From NCBI GenBank assembly GCA_902557605.1, contig CACEAQ010000004.1, forward strand, positions 1 through 43,480: 43,480 nucleotides of DNA, written 5' to 3'. The notes below the pieces were generated by a model, which was given only the letters and a program-made list of their open reading frames with translations, did not search any database and was not told the DNA's origin. Positions 40,609 to 43,480 of the stretch are shown here, one piece after another. Made by a program: the position numbers and the translations under genes. Positions within the stretch are counted from its first letter, which is position 1, and every line of letters starts with the position of its first letter. The stretch comes from an uncultured Pelagibacteraceae bacterium (GTDB taxonomy: Bacteria; Pseudomonadota; Alphaproteobacteria; Pelagibacterales; Pelagibacteraceae).

Positions 40609-41553
40609 TTACCTCAAAAAATTGTAAAATTCTGATGTTTTTTTTAAGGTGAAGTTATCAATATAAGGTAATGATTTTATTAATTTTAAATTATCGCTAG
40701 TGTTTCCTGAGCAATAAAGAACTAAATTACAACCAGCTTCAAGCGATTTTTTTGCGTTTGTGAGTAAGTCGTACTTAAGAGCTTTCATAGAAATATCATC
40801 GGATATTAAAATACCCTTAAATTTCATTTTTTTTCTTATTATATTTTTTATAATTTTTTTTGAAAGAGTGGCTGGATTCTTTTGATCCAACTTTGAGTAG
40901 AGAATGTGTGCTGTCATTCCTATTTTGGCATTAGAAAATTTAAATGGATAAAAATCAGTTTTTTCCAATTTTTTCAAACTCATGGACACTTTAGGTAATG
41001 TCTTATGGCTATCTGATCTTGCAGAACCATGGCCTGGCAAGTGTTTAATAATTCCTGATATTTTATTTGCATGCAAATATTTGATAGTAAATTTACCAAG
41101 TTCTTTTACAATTTTTTTATCTTTTGAAAAACTTCGATTTCCAATAATCTTATTTGTATGACTTTTTAATACGTCAAGAACTGGAATAGTATTTATATTT
41201 ATGCCTAATTCATTTAATAACTTACTTAACGAATAAATATAATGTTTAAATATCTTTAAGCTAAAATCTTTATTTTTTTTTAATAAATTGCCAAAAAAAT
41301 TTGCAGAAATATTATGATTTATTAAATCATTTAGTCTAGAAACATTCATTCCCTCTTCATCAATTAAGATAGGAAAATATTTGTTATTACTTAATTGTCT
41401 TATTTCATTAGTTAAATTTTTTATTTGATTAAAGGATTTTATATTTCTTTTAAACAAGATTACTCCCCAAGGTTTTTCTTTTGATAAAATAATTCTTTCT
41501 AACTTTGAAAGTTTTGTATTTTTTAAACTTATAATTAGTGCTTTAGTTTTCAT
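40609..41553 (-). CDS. nagZ: Beta-N-acetylhexosaminidase-like, GH3 family
   Basis: GVILFKRNIKSFNQI, LIDEEGMNVSRL, IIKHLPGHGSARSDSHKTLPKV, ILISDDISMKAL. Confidence 0.9.
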   Translation of the reverse strand: MKTKALIISLKNTKLSKLERIILSKEKPWGVILFKRNIKSFNQIKNLTNEIRQLSNNKYFPILIDEEGMNVSRLNDLINHNISANFFGNLLKKNKDFSLKIFKHYIYSLSKLLNELGININTIPVLDVLKSHTNKIIGNRSFSKDKKIVKELGKFTIKYLHANKISGIIKHLPGHGSARSDSHKTLPKVSMSLKKLEKTDFYPFKFSNAKIGMTAHILYSKLDQKNPATLSKKIIKNIIRKKMKFKGILISDDISMKALKYDLLTNAKKSLEAGCNLVLYCSGNTSDNLKLIKSLPYIDNFTLKKTSEFYNFLR

Positions 41554-41812
41554 TAATTTTTAATAAATTCCAAAAATTTCTTTTTTTATCTTTTTTAATC
41601 TCTTCGTCAAAAGAGTCATTAAATTCAATTACATTGTTTGTATCGTTTGTAAGAGTCGGCAAGTGAGATATTTTACCTTTTAAAATTTGATCTATATTTG
41701 AGCGATTATAATCTTTTATATTTATATTTTTATTTGAAGAATAATATTTAAAAACGATCAAAAGGAATGATGCTATTAATAAAAACATAATTATATTTAA
41801 TAATCTGACCAT
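41543..41812 (-). CDS. Small membrane-anchored protein between argS and nagZ
   Basis: 89 aa; single TM MFLLIASFLLIVFKYY; position where many Alphaproteobacteria encode a SPOR-domain protein. Confidence 0.65.
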   Translation of the reverse strand: MVRLLNIIMFLLIASFLLIVFKYYSSNKNINIKDYNRSNIDQILKGKISHLPTLTNDTNNVIEFNDSFDEEIKKDKKRNFWNLLKINEN

Positions 41813-43480
41813 TACATTTTTTCTGGCAATGACACCCCGAGAATTTTCATTCCATTTTTAATTACTATAGAAATAAGATAAATAATTGTTAAGGATTCTT
41901 TTCTTTTAATTTTATTATTTTCAATAAACTTAAATTTGCTATCTTCATTACCTTTACTCCAATAAGAATGAAACAAAGTTGAGAGTTCATAGAGATAGAA
42001 AGGTATCTTATGTGGTTCTAACTTGTAAGATGCTGAGTCTATTATCTTAGGCCATTCAAATATTTTTCTAATAATTTTCTCCTCATATTCATTTGGATAA
42101 AATGTTTCAGTATTTAATGAAATTTGGTCATTTAAATTAATTTTAATTGTTCTTGCAATTGAATTTACTCTTGCATAAGCATATTGAACATAAAATACAG
42201 GATTATCTTTTGTTTTTTCTTTTACTTTCTCAAAATCAAAATCAAGTTCTACATCATTACTTCTATTTAACATCATAAATCTAATTGAGTCTTTGTTGAC
42301 TTCATTTAATAAATCTTTGACAGAAATAAAATCACCTGCCCTTTTTGACATTTTAAATGGTTGCCCATTTTTATAAAGTTTTACTAGTTGGCAAACTTTA
42401 CAATCTAGCTTTACTTTATTATTAGATAATGCTGAGACTGCGGCTGTAATTCTTTTAATATAACCCGTATGATCTGCTCCAAGAATATTTATCAAATTAT
42501 CGTATTTTCTATTAATCTTATCTGTATGATATGCAACATCATTTGCAAAATAGGTCCACGATCCATCATTCTTTTGTAAAGCTCTATCTGTATCATCTCC
42601 GAATATAGTTGATTTAAATATAAGTCTTTTTATTTTTTTCCATTTTTTTGGTATTTCACCTTTAGGGGGATCAAGATAGCCTTCTTCTACAAAATGTTTA
42701 GTTTGAAGTTGTTTAACAGTAATATTGACTAAATCTTTTTTTACAAGCTCTGACTCTGAACAAAAATTGTCATGTTCAATACCAAGTTTTTTTAAATCAT
42801 CTTTAATTAAATCCATTGAGGCTTTTAAAGAAAGTTTTTTTAATTCCTCAAAACAATTTTCAAAATTGCTAATGCCAATTTTTTTGTTATTTTTAATAAT
42901 ATTTTCAGCAATATCTTTGATATAATCACCAGGATATAAATTTTCTTTTACAACAAACTTTTCTTTAAATTTAATTTCTCTGATTCTTAAATAAACAGAC
43001 TCCACAAAATTTCTGATTTGATTGCCATAATCATTTATATAGTACTCTCTAGCTACTTTATTGCCGTTAAATATTAATAAATTTGATAAAACATCCCCGA
43101 AAATTGCTCCCCTACAGTGACCAACATGCATAGGTCCTGTTGGATTGGCTGAAACGAATTCAATATTATACGATTTTTTTGACTTTTTTGATCCATAAGT
43201 ATTTTTATTCTTAATTATTTCATTGATATTAAAACCCAACGCTTCATTTGAAAGTTTGATATTTATAAAGCCAGGACTAGCTACATCAATTCTTTCGAAA
43301 TGACTTTCCTTCTTAATTAACAAAGCTTTTATGTGAGATGCTAAGTTAATTGGATTTAAATTGTTGCTTTTAGCTAAAACTAATGAAACATTAGAAGATA
43401 AATCATAGTCAAAATGATTTGGAGGAACTTCTAAATTAACATTATCTAGATTACTTAAAGTTGTTAATTTTAGAAACTTC
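41812..43480 (-). CDS. argS: Arginyl-tRNA synthetase, N-terminus truncated by window edge
   Basis: FVSANPTGPMHVGHCRGAIFGD (HIGH), PFKMSKRAGDFISV (KMSKS). Frame stays open upstream of the TTG at 43323 (..VLAKSNNLNPINLASHIKA), so the true start is outside the window. Confidence 0.96.
   Translation of the reverse strand, partial: KFLKLTTLSNLDNVNLEVPPNHFDYDLSSNVSLVLAKSNNLNPINLASHIKALLIKKESHFERIDVASPGFINIKLSNEALGFNINEIIKNKNTYGSKKSKKSYNIEFVSANPTGPMHVGHCRGAIFGDVLSNLLIFNGNKVAREYYINDYGNQIRNFVESVYLRIREIKFKEKFVVKENLYPGDYIKDIAENIIKNNKKIGISNFENCFEELKKLSLKASMDLIKDDLKKLGIEHDNFCSESELVKKDLVNITVKQLQTKHFVEEGYLDPPKGEIPKKWKKIKRLIFKSTIFGDDTDRALQKNDGSWTYFANDVAYHTDKINRKYDNLINILGADHTGYIKRITAAVSALSNNKVKLDCKVCQLVKLYKNGQPFKMSKRAGDFISVKDLLNEVNKDSIRFMMLNRSNDVELDFDFEKVKEKTKDNPVFYVQYAYARVNSIARTIKINLNDQISLNTETFYPNEYEEKIIRKIFEWPKIIDSASYKLEPHKIPFYLYELSTLFHSYWSKGNEDSKFKFIENNKIKRKESLTIIYLISIVIKNGMKILGVSLPEKM

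Overview
An AT-rich, extremely compact bacterial segment. Its gene content and order suggest an alphaproteobacterium of SAR11/Pelagibacter type (inference only, no database search possible). Three parts are visible. (1) About 1-6323: a surface-polysaccharide (variable glycan) island with glycosyltransferases, a MycE/TylF-like methyltransferase, a nucleotidyltransferase-kinase fusion and a small HAD phosphatase. (2) About 6365-8054: a two-gene module of a full-length tyrosine recombinase translationally coupled to a zinc-ribbon/HNH-like nuclease. A perfect 10-7-10 inverted repeat lies 3 bp upstream of the recombinase start codon, with the geometry of a tyrosine-recombinase core site. This is the best candidate for something undescribed. 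(3) About 8055-43480: core housekeeping genes: ogt-like, AEC permease, SbmA/BacA-like, NDUFS4-like, nhaA, gpx, metG-holB-tmk-dacC-rlpA-like-mltB, sdhE/recG, M48 protease, tgt-ppi-coaD-gyrA-ssb, uvrA, secDF-yajC, serS, tatABC, scpAB, nagZ, argS. Three tRNA genes (Pro-TGG, Ser-TGA, Lys-TTT) were read directly. Other points: a ~360 bp local GC island over ogt and its downstream intergenic region, convergent genes overlapping by exactly 4 nt at their stop codons three times, and tRNAs abutting coding genes with almost no spacer.
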